Below are positions 41,959 through 51,700 of a stretch of DNA of 64,000 nt, in pieces (the stretch's first letter is position 1; every line of letters starts with the position of its first letter). The DNA comes from Brevibacillus laterosporus LMG 15441 (GTDB lineage Bacteria > Bacillota > Bacilli > Brevibacillales > Brevibacillaceae), in NCBI RefSeq assembly GCF_000219535.2, contig NZ_CP007806.1:673501-737500 (forward strand). The letters run 5' to 3'. The notes under the pieces were generated by a model. It ran no database searches and had not been told where the DNA came from. It was given only the letters and a program-made list of their open reading frames with translations. The position numbers were made by a program, and so were the translations under genes.

Positions 41959-44900
41959 TTACTCAGTTGATACAGAAGGATCGGCTTGCTCTCTTTTAGG
42001 TGTAATTTGTACAAAATGAGCTTCTGGATGCTCCAATAATTTTTGAATGAGCCCTGCTTCTTCATATTGTTCTGTGGCCAATAGCTCTTCTTTATATTTT
42101 GCTACTAGCTCGGATACATCAGAAATACCTTTGGCATCAAGCTTGTAAATGAACACTTTGGCCCCTTTGGCGATACGACGTTTCAGGGCATCCTCATCAA
42201 AGCCTAGTTCTGGTTGTAGTCGAACATATACAGTACCACCCGTCATTCCAGCACAAATCCATGGACCTGGATCACCAAGCACGACGGCGCGGCCATTTGT
42301 CATGTATTCAAAAGCGAAGCCTTTTAGATTGGCACGGGCCCCTAGTCCTCCTAAATGATCTTGAAGTGGCTCTGTAATAGCGCCGCCAAATACAACGTCT
42401 GCACCGGAGAGGCGAATGCAGGCACGAGAATCAGCATTTCCTTGAACAATAAATAGTCCCTTCTGTGCTCCGTAGCAAAAGCTTTTTCCGACAGAACCAT
42501 TGATATAGTGCCCGTGGGCTCCTTTAGACTTGAGAATGGAGACAACACCTCCAAAGCTCGTTTTACCAACACCATCTTGTGCTCCGCCTTGTACGCGAAT
42601 TCTCACACCCTCTGCATTGTAGGCCGCAAGCCCGTTTCCTGGAACACTGCCGTGATCAAAATGCAAGGATACCTCTGGTAATGACATATAGCTTCCGTCT
42701 AAATAAGGCTTCACACGTGATCCTGACCAACGACTTCCCAATACTCGCTCTCCTGATAAAATGGCTGAAAAATTTTGCTGAATCGGTTGATCGAGGCTTA
42801 CATAGTGATCCCTTTCTTGAACTTGCTCTGCGTTTTCTATTGCTCCTGCGGCTATCAAGACTTTCGCGGCTGTGGATTCATAACTAGCCCCGCGATGCTT
42901 GGGAGTAGTAAATAAGGGATGGACACAGAGCAGTGACTCCAAATCCATTTGGTTTAAGCCGCGAGCCTGCACTAGCAAATCGGATCGACCTACGAGGTCC
43001 TGCGAATGGGTAAATCCAAGTTTGGCAGTAATTCGCTGTAGTTCTTGCCCCAATTGGGTGAACAGATTAGTAAGCCCAGATACGGCCAAATCAAATTGAC
43101 GGGGAACAAAACGGCGTAAGCCCTTTTCGTGGGCTTCTTCCAAATTATCAATTTGCGTGGCTATTCCAACATGACAGGTATCTAAGTGGCAGCCGCGACA
43201 GGTAGTACATCCCACGGCAATCATAGCTAACGTGGCAAAGCCAATGCGATTAGCCCCCAGCATCATTAATTTAGCCACATCCAGTGCGCTTTTGACGCCA
43301 CCATCTGCCCAAATCTCTACCTGATTGCGTAGACCGGCCTCCAGTAAGGCATTATGAGCCGCCTTTACACCAATCTCAGCGGGAAGCCCGACGTGTTGTA
43401 GAGCATGCACACGGGCAGCTCCTGTGCCACCATCAAATCCTGACAAGGTAATATAATCAGCACCAGCTTTGGCTATTCCCACAGCAATGGTTCCAATATT
43501 AGGCACGATAGGCACCTTAACGCATACTTTTGCTTGATGATTGGCTGTTTTTAATTCTGTAATCATTTGAGCCAAATCTTCAATGGAGTAGATATCATGA
43601 TTGTTGGAAGGTGAAATTAGGTCGGACCCTACGGTAGCATTTCGGGCAGCAGCAATCTTTTCTGTAACCTTCGAGCCGGGTAAATGTCCGCCCTCACCTG
43701 GTTTTGCCCCTTGACCAATTTTGATTTCCAATAGGTTTGAAGAGTTAGCTAACTCAACATTTACGCCAAATCGTCCCGACGCTATCTGCTGACCGCGGGT
43801 GCGTGGGTATTTGCCCAGCATATCTTTAATTTCTCCGCCTTCACCGTTCATGGAAATCATATTGAGGCGATCAGCGGCTTCTGCATAGGCACGGAAGGCT
43901 GTCTCGTTCTGTGAGCCAAATGACATAGAAGAAATCATGAACGGCAATGAATGCTCCCCTACGCTGTTGTCCACTTGCTCCGGTTCCATTCGAGCCGTAT
44001 TCTGCTGAGTGCCTCTTTTCTCATAGGCGATATCGGTTAAGTGACGGATGGAGATCGGGTTTTCCTGCTCATTTTCTTCTAATTTTAATGCGTAATCTGC
44101 ATAAGGAATTTCAGCGCTGGCAATTTGCCCGATGGCCTTCCATAACCGTGGGAATAGGTGGAAGGTTCGTGCCTCACGTGCTTTTTCGTCCTTATATAAT
44201 TCGTAGCGCTGACGACTTTCTTCTTCTAACTGGTCAAGTGATAGGCCGGCCTTATCTGAACCACAGAAGGTTGGGATTTGTAGAATATTAGCTACTTCCT
44301 CATGCAGACCTATTGCAGAAAAAAGGCGCCCATAGCCACGTAGCTCATGAATACCGATTGTTGATGTTACTTTTTCGAGCCCTTTTGTTAAAGCAGTAAA
44401 TAGATTGTGAACTGCTTCTGTTCCTCCCTTTGCAAATACAGTGGCAAACAATAAGTGTGGAGCCACTGCCTCTGCACCGCTTCCCAGTAGAAGAGCGATA
44501 TCATGCAAGGAACGAATAGCACCGGATCGAACGATGATGCTTACTTGTCTGCGTAGATTATGACTAGGGGATTCAGCTTGCTTGAGCGCTCTGTCAATAT
44601 GGGCTGTTATCAGCAAAGGATCGATAAAATATTGATTTTCAATATGAACCATTGAGTCATCAAGAATTAATAAAGCGGCTCCCTTTTCCACAGCTTGACA
44701 AGCCTCTTGAGCAAGGCGATCCAATGCTTCCGATAAACGTTCAGTTTCTCGAAATACGGTTGGCAAGACGACTACACTATGCGGATTTGTGTGGAAGCAA
44801 GAAATAATTTGTTCTAAAGTCATCATACTTTGAGGAGATGCAAGCTCTTGGAACGATTGTCCTTCCACGAGCAGCGGTGAAGCGATCTCCATGCGAGTAT

Positions 44901-46539
44901 GCGGTTCAGTTTCCTTTTGTGATAGGAATGTTCTTTTTCCTAAAACTACACGCGTTGAAAAATGTTCAATTTCTCGATCTCTGTCGATTGCTGGATTAGT
45001 TACGACTGCCACGCTTTCTTTAATGTAATCGCTGATATTTTGGCGTTCTTTGGACAAGGCAGCGAGTGGTCCGTCATAGCCAAGCGAACGAATCGGCTCT
45101 GCACCATTAGAAGCCATTTGCTCAATAAGCTGGATTTGCTCTCGATCCCAACCAAATGCACTAAATGCTTGAGCAGTAGGCGCTTCATAATCATAAGAAG
45201 GAGCGACCATTTCGCTTTGATAGGCGTAATGTAAATGCTGGCGGAAGTGTTGACAGGAAATTTTCGTCTGAAAGCTGGCCTTAACAAGCTCTTGCAGCTT
45301 TGAATGACTAAAGATTTTGATACCTTGTTGGCTTAGCTGAACACCAATTTTCTCGCCAGGGGCTAATGATTTTGGCTCGCTTACCATTTCAGACACAGGA
45401 ATAATGCCTTGCTCGGAGGAGAAATAAAGGGATTCTTCACTTTCTACCATCCAGACGGGGCGCAATCCCAAGGAGTCCACACTAAAGACGCATTGATCGG
45501 CGTAGCGAGAAACGATACCAGCGGGACCTTGAGCAAAGTGCCCCCAAGCCTGTCGGAGATACGTGTATAAATCCTGTAAATCATGAGAAAATAATTTTAT
45601 TTCATTGTGGATAGGTGGAAAAATAACCTCTAAGGATTCAAATAGGGTCAATCCATAGCGGTGAATAAAGGTTTCGATGGTACGATTTAGATTTTGAGAG
45701 TCACTGCCACCTTCGACTAACGGTACGTGTAGCATGCGGGCCTCTTCTTCAAGTTTACTAATGGTATTAATTTCTCCATTATGACCTAATAAAGAAAAGG
45801 GCTGGACTCGGAAAAAATTAGATAATGTGTTGGTTGAGTAGCGATTATGACCGATTGTAACAGTAGAGGCGAAGGATGGATCAGCTAAATCTACGAAATA
45901 GCGGGGTAAGATGTTCGCTGCACCCATCAATTTATAAGAAACGGTGTGATTGCTGAGGGAAGCAACATGTACATGATAGGTATCTTCAATTTCAACATGG
46001 AGTTCAAATAATAATCTGGCGTATTGTTCAGGCGTTAATGTGGTTGGGTGGATGGCTTGGTTTGGCATGAAAGCGATTTGCCAAAAGAGTGGTTCATCCT
46101 GCTGTGCGTTTTTTCCTAACACGTTTGAATGAACTTGATTTTCACGCTCAGCTAAAATAGTTAAGCCGTGTTTTTTTATAAGCAGGCCGATTTCTTCCTG
46201 GACTTTTTTTACCTCATGTCCTTTGCGGGGAACAAAAATATGAGCAACTGCAAAGGAAGAATCATAAGCCAAATCACTTTCGAAGAGTGAGTTTTCTAAA
46301 TATTTCTCCCAAAGATAGCGAGGGATATCCGTTAATACACCACATCCGTCACCTTCTCCATCAATAAATCCAGAGCGATGCTCCATTTGTACTAGGGTCC
46401 GAATTGTTTCATCTACATTTTTCCTTGTAGGTGTTCCTGTTTTTTCGATGATACAGATAATTCCGCAGCTATCATGTTCTGTTGTGTGATAATTCCGAAA
46501 GTTACTAGTGTGCATATGCTTTTCATTTCTCTTTTGCAT
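41959..46539 (-). CDS. gltB: glutamate synthase large subunit
   Basis: About 1526 residues in the family order: class II glutaminase domain with nucleophile Cys in EHDSCGIICI, central domain, FMN-binding synthase domain (LPFMISSMSFGSQNE, GEGGEIKDMLGKYPR, KIGQGAKPGEGGHLPG), iron-sulfur Cys in GCTTCRGCHLDTCHVGIATQ (3Fe-4S type) and the C-terminal GXGXG beta-helix domain (GGAQDGVGKTSFGG, GSVGKSFCYGAQKG). It converts glutamine plus 2-oxoglutarate to glutamate. No small subunit (gltD) or gltC regulator is adjacent. Start: ATG at 46539 has AGGAGG 27 bases upstream with a small hairpin between; ATG at 46515 lacks SD. Confidence 0.9.
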   Translation of the reverse strand: MQKRNEKHMHTSNFRNYHTTEHDSCGIICIIEKTGTPTRKNVDETIRTLVQMEHRSGFIDGEGDGCGVLTDIPRYLWEKYLENSLFESDLAYDSSFAVAHIFVPRKGHEVKKVQEEIGLLIKKHGLTILAERENQVHSNVLGKNAQQDEPLFWQIAFMPNQAIHPTTLTPEQYARLLFELHVEIEDTYHVHVASLSNHTVSYKLMGAANILPRYFVDLADPSFASTVTIGHNRYSTNTLSNFFRVQPFSLLGHNGEINTISKLEEEARMLHVPLVEGGSDSQNLNRTIETFIHRYGLTLFESLEVIFPPIHNEIKLFSHDLQDLYTYLRQAWGHFAQGPAGIVSRYADQCVFSVDSLGLRPVWMVESEESLYFSSEQGIIPVSEMVSEPKSLAPGEKIGVQLSQQGIKIFSHSKLQELVKASFQTKISCQHFRQHLHYAYQSEMVAPSYDYEAPTAQAFSAFGWDREQIQLIEQMASNGAEPIRSLGYDGPLAALSKERQNISDYIKESVAVVTNPAIDRDREIEHFSTRVVLGKRTFLSQKETEPHTRMEIASPLLVEGQSFQELASPQSMMTLEQIISCFHTNPHSVVVLPTVFRETERLSEALDRLAQEACQAVEKGAALLILDDSMVHIENQYFIDPLLITAHIDRALKQAESPSHNLRRQVSIIVRSGAIRSLHDIALLLGSGAEAVAPHLLFATVFAKGGTEAVHNLFTALTKGLEKVTSTIGIHELRGYGRLFSAIGLHEEVANILQIPTFCGSDKAGLSLDQLEEESRQRYELYKDEKAREARTFHLFPRLWKAIGQIASAEIPYADYALKLEENEQENPISIRHLTDIAYEKRGTQQNTARMEPEQVDNSVGEHSLPFMISSMSFGSQNETAFRAYAEAADRLNMISMNGEGGEIKDMLGKYPRTRGQQIASGRFGVNVELANSSNLLEIKIGQGAKPGEGGHLPGSKVTEKIAAARNATVGSDLISPSNNHDIYSIEDLAQMITELKTANHQAKVCVKVPIVPNIGTIAVGIAKAGADYITLSGFDGGTGAARVHALQHVGLPAEIGVKAAHNALLEAGLRNQVEIWADGGVKSALDVAKLMMLGANRIGFATLAMIAVGCTTCRGCHLDTCHVGIATQIDNLEEAHEKGLRRFVPRQFDLAVSGLTNLFTQLGQELQRITAKLGFTHSQDLVGRSDLLVQARGLNQMDLESLLCVHPLFTTPKHRGASYESTAAKVLIAAGAIENAEQVQERDHYVSLDQPIQQNFSAILSGERVLGSRWSGSRVKPYLDGSYMSLPEVSLHFDHGSVPGNGLAAYNAEGVRIRVQGGAQDGVGKTSFGGVVSILKSKGAHGHYINGSVGKSFCYGAQKGLFIVQGNADSRACIRLSGADVVFGGAITEPLQDHLGGLGARANLKGFAFEYMTNGRAVVLGDPGPWICAGMTGGTVYVRLQPELGFDEDALKRRIAKGAKVFIYKLDAKGISDVSELVAKYKEELLATEQYEEAGLIQKLLEHPEAHFVQITPKREQADPSVSTE

Positions 46540-46720
46540 AGTAACGGTCAGTAGGTCTGACCTCCACCTCCTTCGTTCTTCTAAGACAGTTGAGTATAAG
46601 TCCTTTTTATAGAAGATTGGACTCAATGTGGATGCTCATTGTGCAAACAGGGGAAGCATATCGTTAGTTACCATTGAGAATAACACGAAAGAGGCAAGCA
46701 AAACAATATCAAAACAATTA

Positions 46721-46749
46721 ATTATACAAATGTAAGCGTTTTTATGCAA
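46721..46749 (-). promoter_or_regulatory. sigma-A promoter of gltB
   Basis: On the minus strand TTGCAT (46744-46749), 17 bases, TATAAT (46721-46726). Confidence 0.75.
46731..46744 (+). promoter_or_regulatory. candidate CcpA cre site in the gltB promoter
   Basis: TGTAAGCGTTTTTA matches TGWAARCGYTWNCW at 13 of 14 positions (T for C at position 13) and lies between the -35 and -10 boxes. Carbon-catabolite control is inferred. Confidence 0.5.
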
Positions 46750-46829
46750 ACTTTTTTCTGATATTTGTGTGTTTATTGAATTGATAAGCAATTTTTTGGT
46801 ATAAAATTGTATAAATTATACAAATAAAC

Positions 46830-46850
46830 AACCCCCTATAATGGGGGCTG
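46830..46850 (-). terminator. weak terminator after small gene
   Basis: CCCCC / GGGGG hairpin followed on the minus strand by TTGTTTATTTG. Confidence 0.5.
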
Positions 46851-46856
46851 TCATGA

Positions 46857-47015
46857 CTATTCGTCCCGATTTTCTGTTTTGTGCTGCTTCGTTTTGTGAT
46901 GTTCTGTTTTACGTGGATTCTGGAAGCTTAAAAATTCCAGTGGTTTTGCACTCATCTTGGGATCAGTAAAGGTTTGCTCTGGTGCTTGTGGAAAGTCGTT
47001 TTTACCTCTGGACAT
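46857..47015 (-). CDS. small hydrophilic protein (52 aa), unknown
   Basis: ATG at 47015 with GGAGGG eight bases upstream. The protein begins MSRGKNDFPQAPEQTF and ends in a Lys/His/Thr repeat-like tail (KTEHHKTKQHKTEN). No membrane segment or Cys. Composition resembles small spore or stress proteins of Bacillales, but no family is recognised. It has its own small terminator and lies downstream of gsaB. Confidence 0.65.
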   Translation of the reverse strand: MSRGKNDFPQAPEQTFTDPKMSAKPLEFLSFQNPRKTEHHKTKQHKTENRDE

Positions 47016-47118
47016 TGACTAGCCCTCCTGTATTACGCTTTTTGAGTGAAGACACCAGTAGTTTTCCCCGAAAGCCAGAAGTTTGCCCGATCGTTTTTTT
47101 CCAAATGGAAAATAAGAA

Positions 47119-47155
47119 AGGCCTCCATACTTTTACACGTTTGGAGGCCATTTTG
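47119..47155 (-). terminator. intrinsic terminator after gsaB
   Basis: GGCCTCCA / TGGAGGCC stem; on the minus strand followed by TTTCTTATTTT. Confidence 0.75.
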
Positions 47156-47160
47156 ATCTT

Positions 47161-48456
47161 TTATTTCTGTGCCATTTTCGCAAAGCAACGGTCTACTGCT
47201 TCGATGGTTTGTTTAATATCTGACTCAGTATGAGCTGTTGTGATAAACCAAGCCTCATATTTAGAAGGAGCCAGACAAATTCCTTCGTCCAATAACAAAC
47301 GGAAGAATTGGGCAAACTGTTCTCCATCAGCACTTTGGGCTCCATCATAATCCGTAACGGTTGCATCGGTAAAATAAACAGCTAAAGCACCTTTTACGCG
47401 ATTAATGCGAATGGTTATGCCGTGGCTTTCTGCGGCTTTACTAATCCCAGCTTCCAAGAGCATACCGAGACGATCGAGCTCGTCGTATACGCCTGGTTGT
47501 TTGAGCACTTCTAAGCATGCGATACCCGCTTTAATGGAGGCAGGGTTTCCTGCATGTGTACCAGCTTGATAAGCAGGTCCAAGAGGTGCTACTTGTTCCA
47601 TGATTTCACGACGACCGCCATATGCCCCAATTGGCAACCCGCCGCCAATAATTTTACCTAAGGCAGTCAAATCAGGCTCTACTCCCAATAAGTTCTGTGC
47701 TCCACCATAGCAGAAGCGGAAGGCAGTGATTACCTCGTCATACACCACAAGGGCTCCGGCCTCGTGAGTCAGGCGATTAACTTCTTCCAGGAAGCCTTTT
47801 TGAGGCATTACGATACCGAAGTTACCAACAATTGGCTCGACTAAAACAGCAGCAATTTCATGTCCCCATTTTTCTAGCGCATCTTTATATGCGTCAACAT
47901 TATTAAATGGAACAGTAATAACCTCGTTAGCAATGCTTTGTGGGATACCAGCGCTATCTGGAATACCTAGTGTGGAAGGACCAGAACCGGCAGCTACTAG
48001 GACTAAATCAGAATGGCCGTGGTAGCAACCAGCGAATTTAATGATTTTTGTGCGATTGGTATAGGCACGAGCTACACGAATGCACGTCATAACAGATTCT
48101 GTACCTGAGTTATTAAAACGAATACGCTCCATGGAAGGAATTGCTTCCCGAATCATCTCAGCAAAGGTAATCTCCCAAGGAGTTGGCGTACCATACAGTG
48201 TGCCATTTTGTGCCGCGTCCACGATTGCCTTTGTAACGTGTGGATGAGCATGCCCAGTAATGATGGGACCGTACGCTGCCAGATAATCTATGTATTTATT
48301 TCCATCTACGTCCCAAAAATAAGCTCCTTGTGCTTTTGCCATGACGACAGGAGAACCGCCACCAACGGCCTTAAACGAACGGGAAGGGCTGTTTACGCCC
48401 CCGACAATAACACCGTAAGCTTGTTCATGCAGTTTAGTTGATTGTTCACGATTCAT
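47161..48456 (-). CDS. gsaB: glutamate-1-semialdehyde 2,1-aminomutase (GsaB/HemL type)
   Basis: 431 residues, PLP-dependent fold type I. Converts glutamate-1-semialdehyde to 5-aminolevulinate for tetrapyrrole synthesis. Key segments: [45 protein letters not shown], and the PLP Lys in [29 protein letters not shown] is the usual lid. Bacillales often have two paralogues; the neighbourhood (ABC-2 genes, bcp, perR) points to GsaB rather than the hem-operon HemL. ATG at 48456 has AAGGAG upstream; the longer open frame is unsupported. Confidence 0.92.
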   Translation of the reverse strand: MNREQSTKLHEQAYGVIVGGVNSPSRSFKAVGGGSPVVMAKAQGAYFWDVDGNKYIDYLAAYGPIITGHAHPHVTKAIVDAAQNGTLYGTPTPWEITFAEMIREAIPSMERIRFNNSGTESVMTCIRVARAYTNRTKIIKFAGCYHGHSDLVLVAAGSGPSTLGIPDSAGIPQSIANEVITVPFNNVDAYKDALEKWGHEIAAVLVEPIVGNFGIVMPQKGFLEEVNRLTHEAGALVVYDEVITAFRFCYGGAQNLLGVEPDLTALGKIIGGGLPIGAYGGRREIMEQVAPLGPAYQAGTHAGNPASIKAGIACLEVLKQPGVYDELDRLGMLLEAGISKAAESHGITIRINRVKGALAVYFTDATVTDYDGAQSADGEQFAQFFRLLLDEGICLAPSKYEAWFITTAHTESDIKQTIEAVDRCFAKMAQK

Positions 48457-48610
48457 GATTTCTTTCACTCCTTTTTCAACCCTTTTATCATAACATAGGA
48501 TACCAAGTGTATTTGGGGCAAGTTTCTTTTTGCAAGTTGTCTTTGGCTCATATACACTATCTATCGTGGCAGTTACACCATAAAGCAGGAGAGGAAGGAA
48601 CGCGAGAAAT

Positions 48611-49606
48611 ATGATAAATGTTACGCAATTAGAGAAAGTATTTCGCATTCACCAAGCTCGCAATGGCTTGTCTGGTGCTTTTCGCGATCTCTTTCAACGA
48701 GAATATAAAACAGTTCGTGCTGTTCATGAGCTTAGCTTCGAGGTACAAGCAGGTGAGATGTTTGCCTTAATTGGTGAAAATGGAGCCGGTAAATCAACAA
48801 CTATCAAAATGCTGACAGGCATTTTAACCCCTTCTAGCGGAGAGATTTTAATTAATGGTTATCATCCGCACCGGGATCGAGAAAAATATGTTGAGTCCAT
48901 CGGGGTTGTTTTTGGGCAACGTTCACAACTGTGGTGGGACTTGTCTCCATTAGAGTCGTTTCGTCTATTGCGCCGGGTCTATAAGGTAGATGAGGTAGCA
49001 GGACAGGCGTGGCAGGATCGGTTAATAGAAGAATTAGACATGGGCTCATTTATTCAGCAGCCTGTTCGTAAATTAAGTCTTGGACAGAGAATGCGCTGTG
49101 AAATCGCTGCTGCTCTTATTCATAAACCGAAGCTGCTGTTCCTTGATGAGCCAACAGTAGGCTTAGATGTACTGGTAAAACAAAAGATTCGTGACTTCCT
49201 AAAAAGTCTAAACGAAACGGAAAATACCACCGTTTTGCTTACTACACACGATGTATCTGATATTGAGGCATTGTGTAAACGTGTCTTAGTGATGGACAGC
49301 GGCAAGTTGATTTTTGACGGACTCTTAACTGATTTGAAGGAACGCTGGGGGAATAAAACCGAAGTAGTATTCCAATTTAAACAAAAAATGACTACCGAGA
49401 ATCTGCGGGCTACTTTATCTGAGTTTGAATGCAGTATTGAGGGGATTAATGCATACTCCCTATCTGTTTCTTTTCAACATGAAAAGCTACCGGCCATTTT
49501 GACGCAAGTGATGGCTAGCTTTGAACTAACCGATGTAACAATCAAAGAAACCTCCACGGAAGAGATTGTACGTAACATTTACTCGACGACAAGCGGGGGA
49601 TTTTAG
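48611..49606 (+). CDS. ABC-2 exporter ATPase subunit
   Basis: 331 residues. Walker [15 protein letters not shown] (about 56), signature [15 protein letters not shown], Walker [14 protein letters not shown]-loop TTHDVSD, then a C-terminal region for regulation. First gene of a three-gene unit with two membrane subunits (DUF990/ABC-2). Substrate unknown; related systems export antibiotics, bacteriocins or lipids. ATG at 48611 with AGGAGAGG/AGGAAGG upstream at longer distance. Divergent from gsaB. Confidence 0.9.
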   Translation: MINVTQLEKVFRIHQARNGLSGAFRDLFQREYKTVRAVHELSFEVQAGEMFALIGENGAGKSTTIKMLTGILTPSSGEILINGYHPHRDREKYVESIGVVFGQRSQLWWDLSPLESFRLLRRVYKVDEVAGQAWQDRLIEELDMGSFIQQPVRKLSLGQRMRCEIAAALIHKPKLLFLDEPTVGLDVLVKQKIRDFLKSLNETENTTVLLTTHDVSDIEALCKRVLVMDSGKLIFDGLLTDLKERWGNKTEVVFQFKQKMTTENLRATLSEFECSIEGINAYSLSVSFQHEKLPAILTQVMASFELTDVTIKETSTEEIVRNIYSTTSGGF

Positions 49607-49607
49607 C

Positions 49608-50402
49608 ATGTGGAAACTTTATCAAGAGCTGATACGAATTCGCTTTCTGACCCTGCTTGCTTACCGGGTAAATTACTACAGCGGGATCATCATTTATGCG
49701 ATTAATATCGGAGCTTATTACTTCTTGTGGGGGGCAATCTATTCCGGGCAGGACAATCTCGTTGGTATGTCTTTGGTTCAAATGACCTCTTATGTAGCAA
49801 TTGCTTGGATGTCTCGTGCATTCTACTTTAACAATATCGACCAAGAAATAGGTCAGGATGTCAGAGAAGGGAAAGTAGCTATTGAGCTAATTCGTCCTTA
49901 TAATTACCTGTCAGTCAAAACAGCACAAGCCTTGGGAGAAGGGATTTTTCGCCTTGTGTTTTTTGCTTTTCCGGGACTTCTCATTGTTCGGTTGTTCATT
50001 CCGTTCGAGTTTCCAAACAGTGGGGAAATATGGGGGATGTACAGTGTAAGTTTGTTACTTGGTTTTGTGGTAAATACCCAAATTAATTTGCTCACAGGCC
50101 TACTAACATTTTTCTTCATGAGAAATGAAGGAATGATTATGGCAAAACGCATGGTGGTAGATTTGCTGTCAGGTGTTGTTATTCCGATTAGCTTTTTTCC
50201 TGGAGTCACCCAAACGATCTTACAATATCTGCCGTTTCAGGCTATCAATTTTACGCCTAGTATGATTTTTACAGGGGCACTCCATGGTGAAAAAGCCTGG
50301 ATAGCAATTAGCACACAGGTTATTTGGATCGCGTTATTATTTATACCAATTATTCTGTTGTGGCAACGTGCAAAACGAAATTTGGTCGTGCAAGGAGGAT
50401 AG
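49608..50402 (+). CDS. ABC-2 exporter membrane subunit 1 (DUF990 family)
   Basis: 264 residues with six hydrophobic segments. Begins MWKLYQELIRIRFLTLLAYR, typical of this ABC-2 subtype. ATG at 49608 one base after the ATPase stop, i.e. translationally coupled. The GMSLVQMTSYVAIAW and QEIGQDVREGKVAIELIRPY segments mark the family. Confidence 0.88.
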   Translation: MWKLYQELIRIRFLTLLAYRVNYYSGIIIYAINIGAYYFLWGAIYSGQDNLVGMSLVQMTSYVAIAWMSRAFYFNNIDQEIGQDVREGKVAIELIRPYNYLSVKTAQALGEGIFRLVFFAFPGLLIVRLFIPFEFPNSGEIWGMYSVSLLLGFVVNTQINLLTGLLTFFFMRNEGMIMAKRMVVDLLSGVVIPISFFPGVTQTILQYLPFQAINFTPSMIFTGALHGEKAWIAISTQVIWIALLFIPIILLWQRAKRNLVVQGG

Positions 50403-50406
50403 CCAG

Positions 50407-51195
50407 ATGGGGCAAGTTATACGTTTGTTTCAAGATTATCTCAGCCAGTATTTTAAAGTAAAACTGTCGTATCGGGCCAACTTCATCGTTGAATTGCTGT
50501 CCAATATCGTAAGTGAACTGTTAAATCTGGTATTCATTTTAGTTGTATTTACACATGTTCCAAACATTCAGGGCTGGACGATGTATGAGATTATTTTTAT
50601 TTATGGATACTTTTTAGTTCCATATGCCTTGTTTACGATGTTTTTTGGTTTTTGGGATTTTAATGAGCGCTATATTATCAGAGGAGAGATGGATCGCATC
50701 TTGACGCGGCCAGTCAATCATTTGGCGCAAATTTCGTTGGAATCCATTTCACCAGATCGTATATTTGGAGTTCTGACGGGGCTGTTAATTATGCTGTATG
50801 CAGGATGGAAGCTACAGCTTACAATCTCCTGGTACGATCCCATTATCTTTATCCTGTTAGTATTGAGTAGTACCTTGATCTACGGAGGTGTTTATACTGC
50901 AATAGCATCCGTGAGCTTTTATAGCGACTCACGTACGGGAATTGCTCCTATGATCTGGAATATTCAAAACTATGGGCGATATCCAGTAGACATTTACAAC
51001 AATGCAATCGCAATTTTATTGAAATGGATTTTGCCATTCGCATTTGTAGGCTTCTATCCTTCAGCTTATTTTTTGAAAAAAGAGGATTTATATGGGTACA
51101 CAATGCTAACGCCTGTGATGGGAATCATCTTTTTTACCTTAGGGATTTTAATCTGGAACCAAGGGGTTAAAAAATATAGCGGTGCAGGCTCGTGA
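50407..51195 (+). CDS. ABC-2 exporter membrane subunit 2 (DUF990 family)
   Basis: 262 residues, about six transmembrane segments, paralogous to the preceding subunit (compare FIIRGEMDRILTRPVNHLAQ-like segment with VREGKVAIELIRPYNYLSVK in subunit 1). ATG at 50407 has AAGGAGGATAG upstream. It probably forms a heterodimeric channel with subunit 1. Confidence 0.88.
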   Translation: MGQVIRLFQDYLSQYFKVKLSYRANFIVELLSNIVSELLNLVFILVVFTHVPNIQGWTMYEIIFIYGYFLVPYALFTMFFGFWDFNERYIIRGEMDRILTRPVNHLAQISLESISPDRIFGVLTGLLIMLYAGWKLQLTISWYDPIIFILLVLSSTLIYGGVYTAIASVSFYSDSRTGIAPMIWNIQNYGRYPVDIYNNAIAILLKWILPFAFVGFYPSAYFLKKEDLYGYTMLTPVMGIIFFTLGILIWNQGVKKYSGAGS

Positions 51196-51269
51196 GGAAT
51201 AGCTTCATAAAATGATATTGTCATACGTGGAATTTCAGAGTATAATAATTGCGTGAGAAAAATTTCACA

Positions 51270-51420
51270 ATTCCTTCGGGGCAGGGTGAAATTCCCGACC
51301 GGCGGTGATGCGCATATCGAGCGTTAGCCCGCGAGCCACTTTTGCTGAAATGAGGCAGAAGTGTGCAGGATCTGGTGAGAATCCAGAGCCGACAGTACAG
51401 TCTGGATGGGAGAAGGATGA
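51270..51420 (+). ncRNA. FMN riboswitch (RFN element)
   Basis: Canonical blocks in order: TTCCTTCGGGGCAGGGTGAA, ATTCCCGACCGGCGGTG, AGCCCGCGAGCC, GTGCAGGATCTGGTG, GAATCCAGAGCCGACAGTA and a closing AGTCTGGATGGGAGAAGGA. Controls the riboflavin transporter gene downstream by sensing FMN. Confidence 0.97.
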
Positions 51421-51532
51421 CGACAGTACGATGCACACGTGCTTATTTTGTTGTGTCGGCTGAGGGAGAGGACTGCTCGATAAACAGACCTTTGTTTCCC
51501 TATACCCTCTGGATTATGGTAAAGATCGTCAG

Positions 51533-51578
51533 TATGCCCCTGAAGAAGCATGATGCTTTTTTAGGGGCTTTTTTATTC
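51533..51578 (+). terminator. riboswitch expression-platform terminator
   Basis: GCCCCTGAAGAAGCA and its complement TGCTTTTTTAGGGGC form a stem followed by TTTTTTATTC, between the FMN aptamer and ribU. FMN binding would favour this terminator. Confidence 0.8.
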
Positions 51579-51700
51579 TTTTCTAAGAGCGGAACAGTCG
51601 TCGTAAGTTTGTTTGGCAGTAGAGTGAAAAAATAACACGTGGTTGCGGATTGCTGTTGCCATCTCTCAAGAAGGAGAAAGAAAAAGAGAGGATGGTCAAC

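Larger units (their letters stand above)
46627..46856. other. leader and promoter region of gltB
   Basis: About 175 bases of untranslated leader (minus strand) downstream of the promoter, plus the terminator of the small gene at 46857-47015. No gene seen. Confidence 0.5.

Noticed and set aside
43947..45287. Several open frames antisense or out of frame inside gltB
   Set aside because: Shadows of a long, well-conserved gene; no SD and no coherent proteins.
48457..48648. 64 extra codons in frame before gsaB
   Set aside because: The ATG at 48456 has a good SD and matches family starts; the extension overlaps the divergent ABC-2 ATPase gene start.
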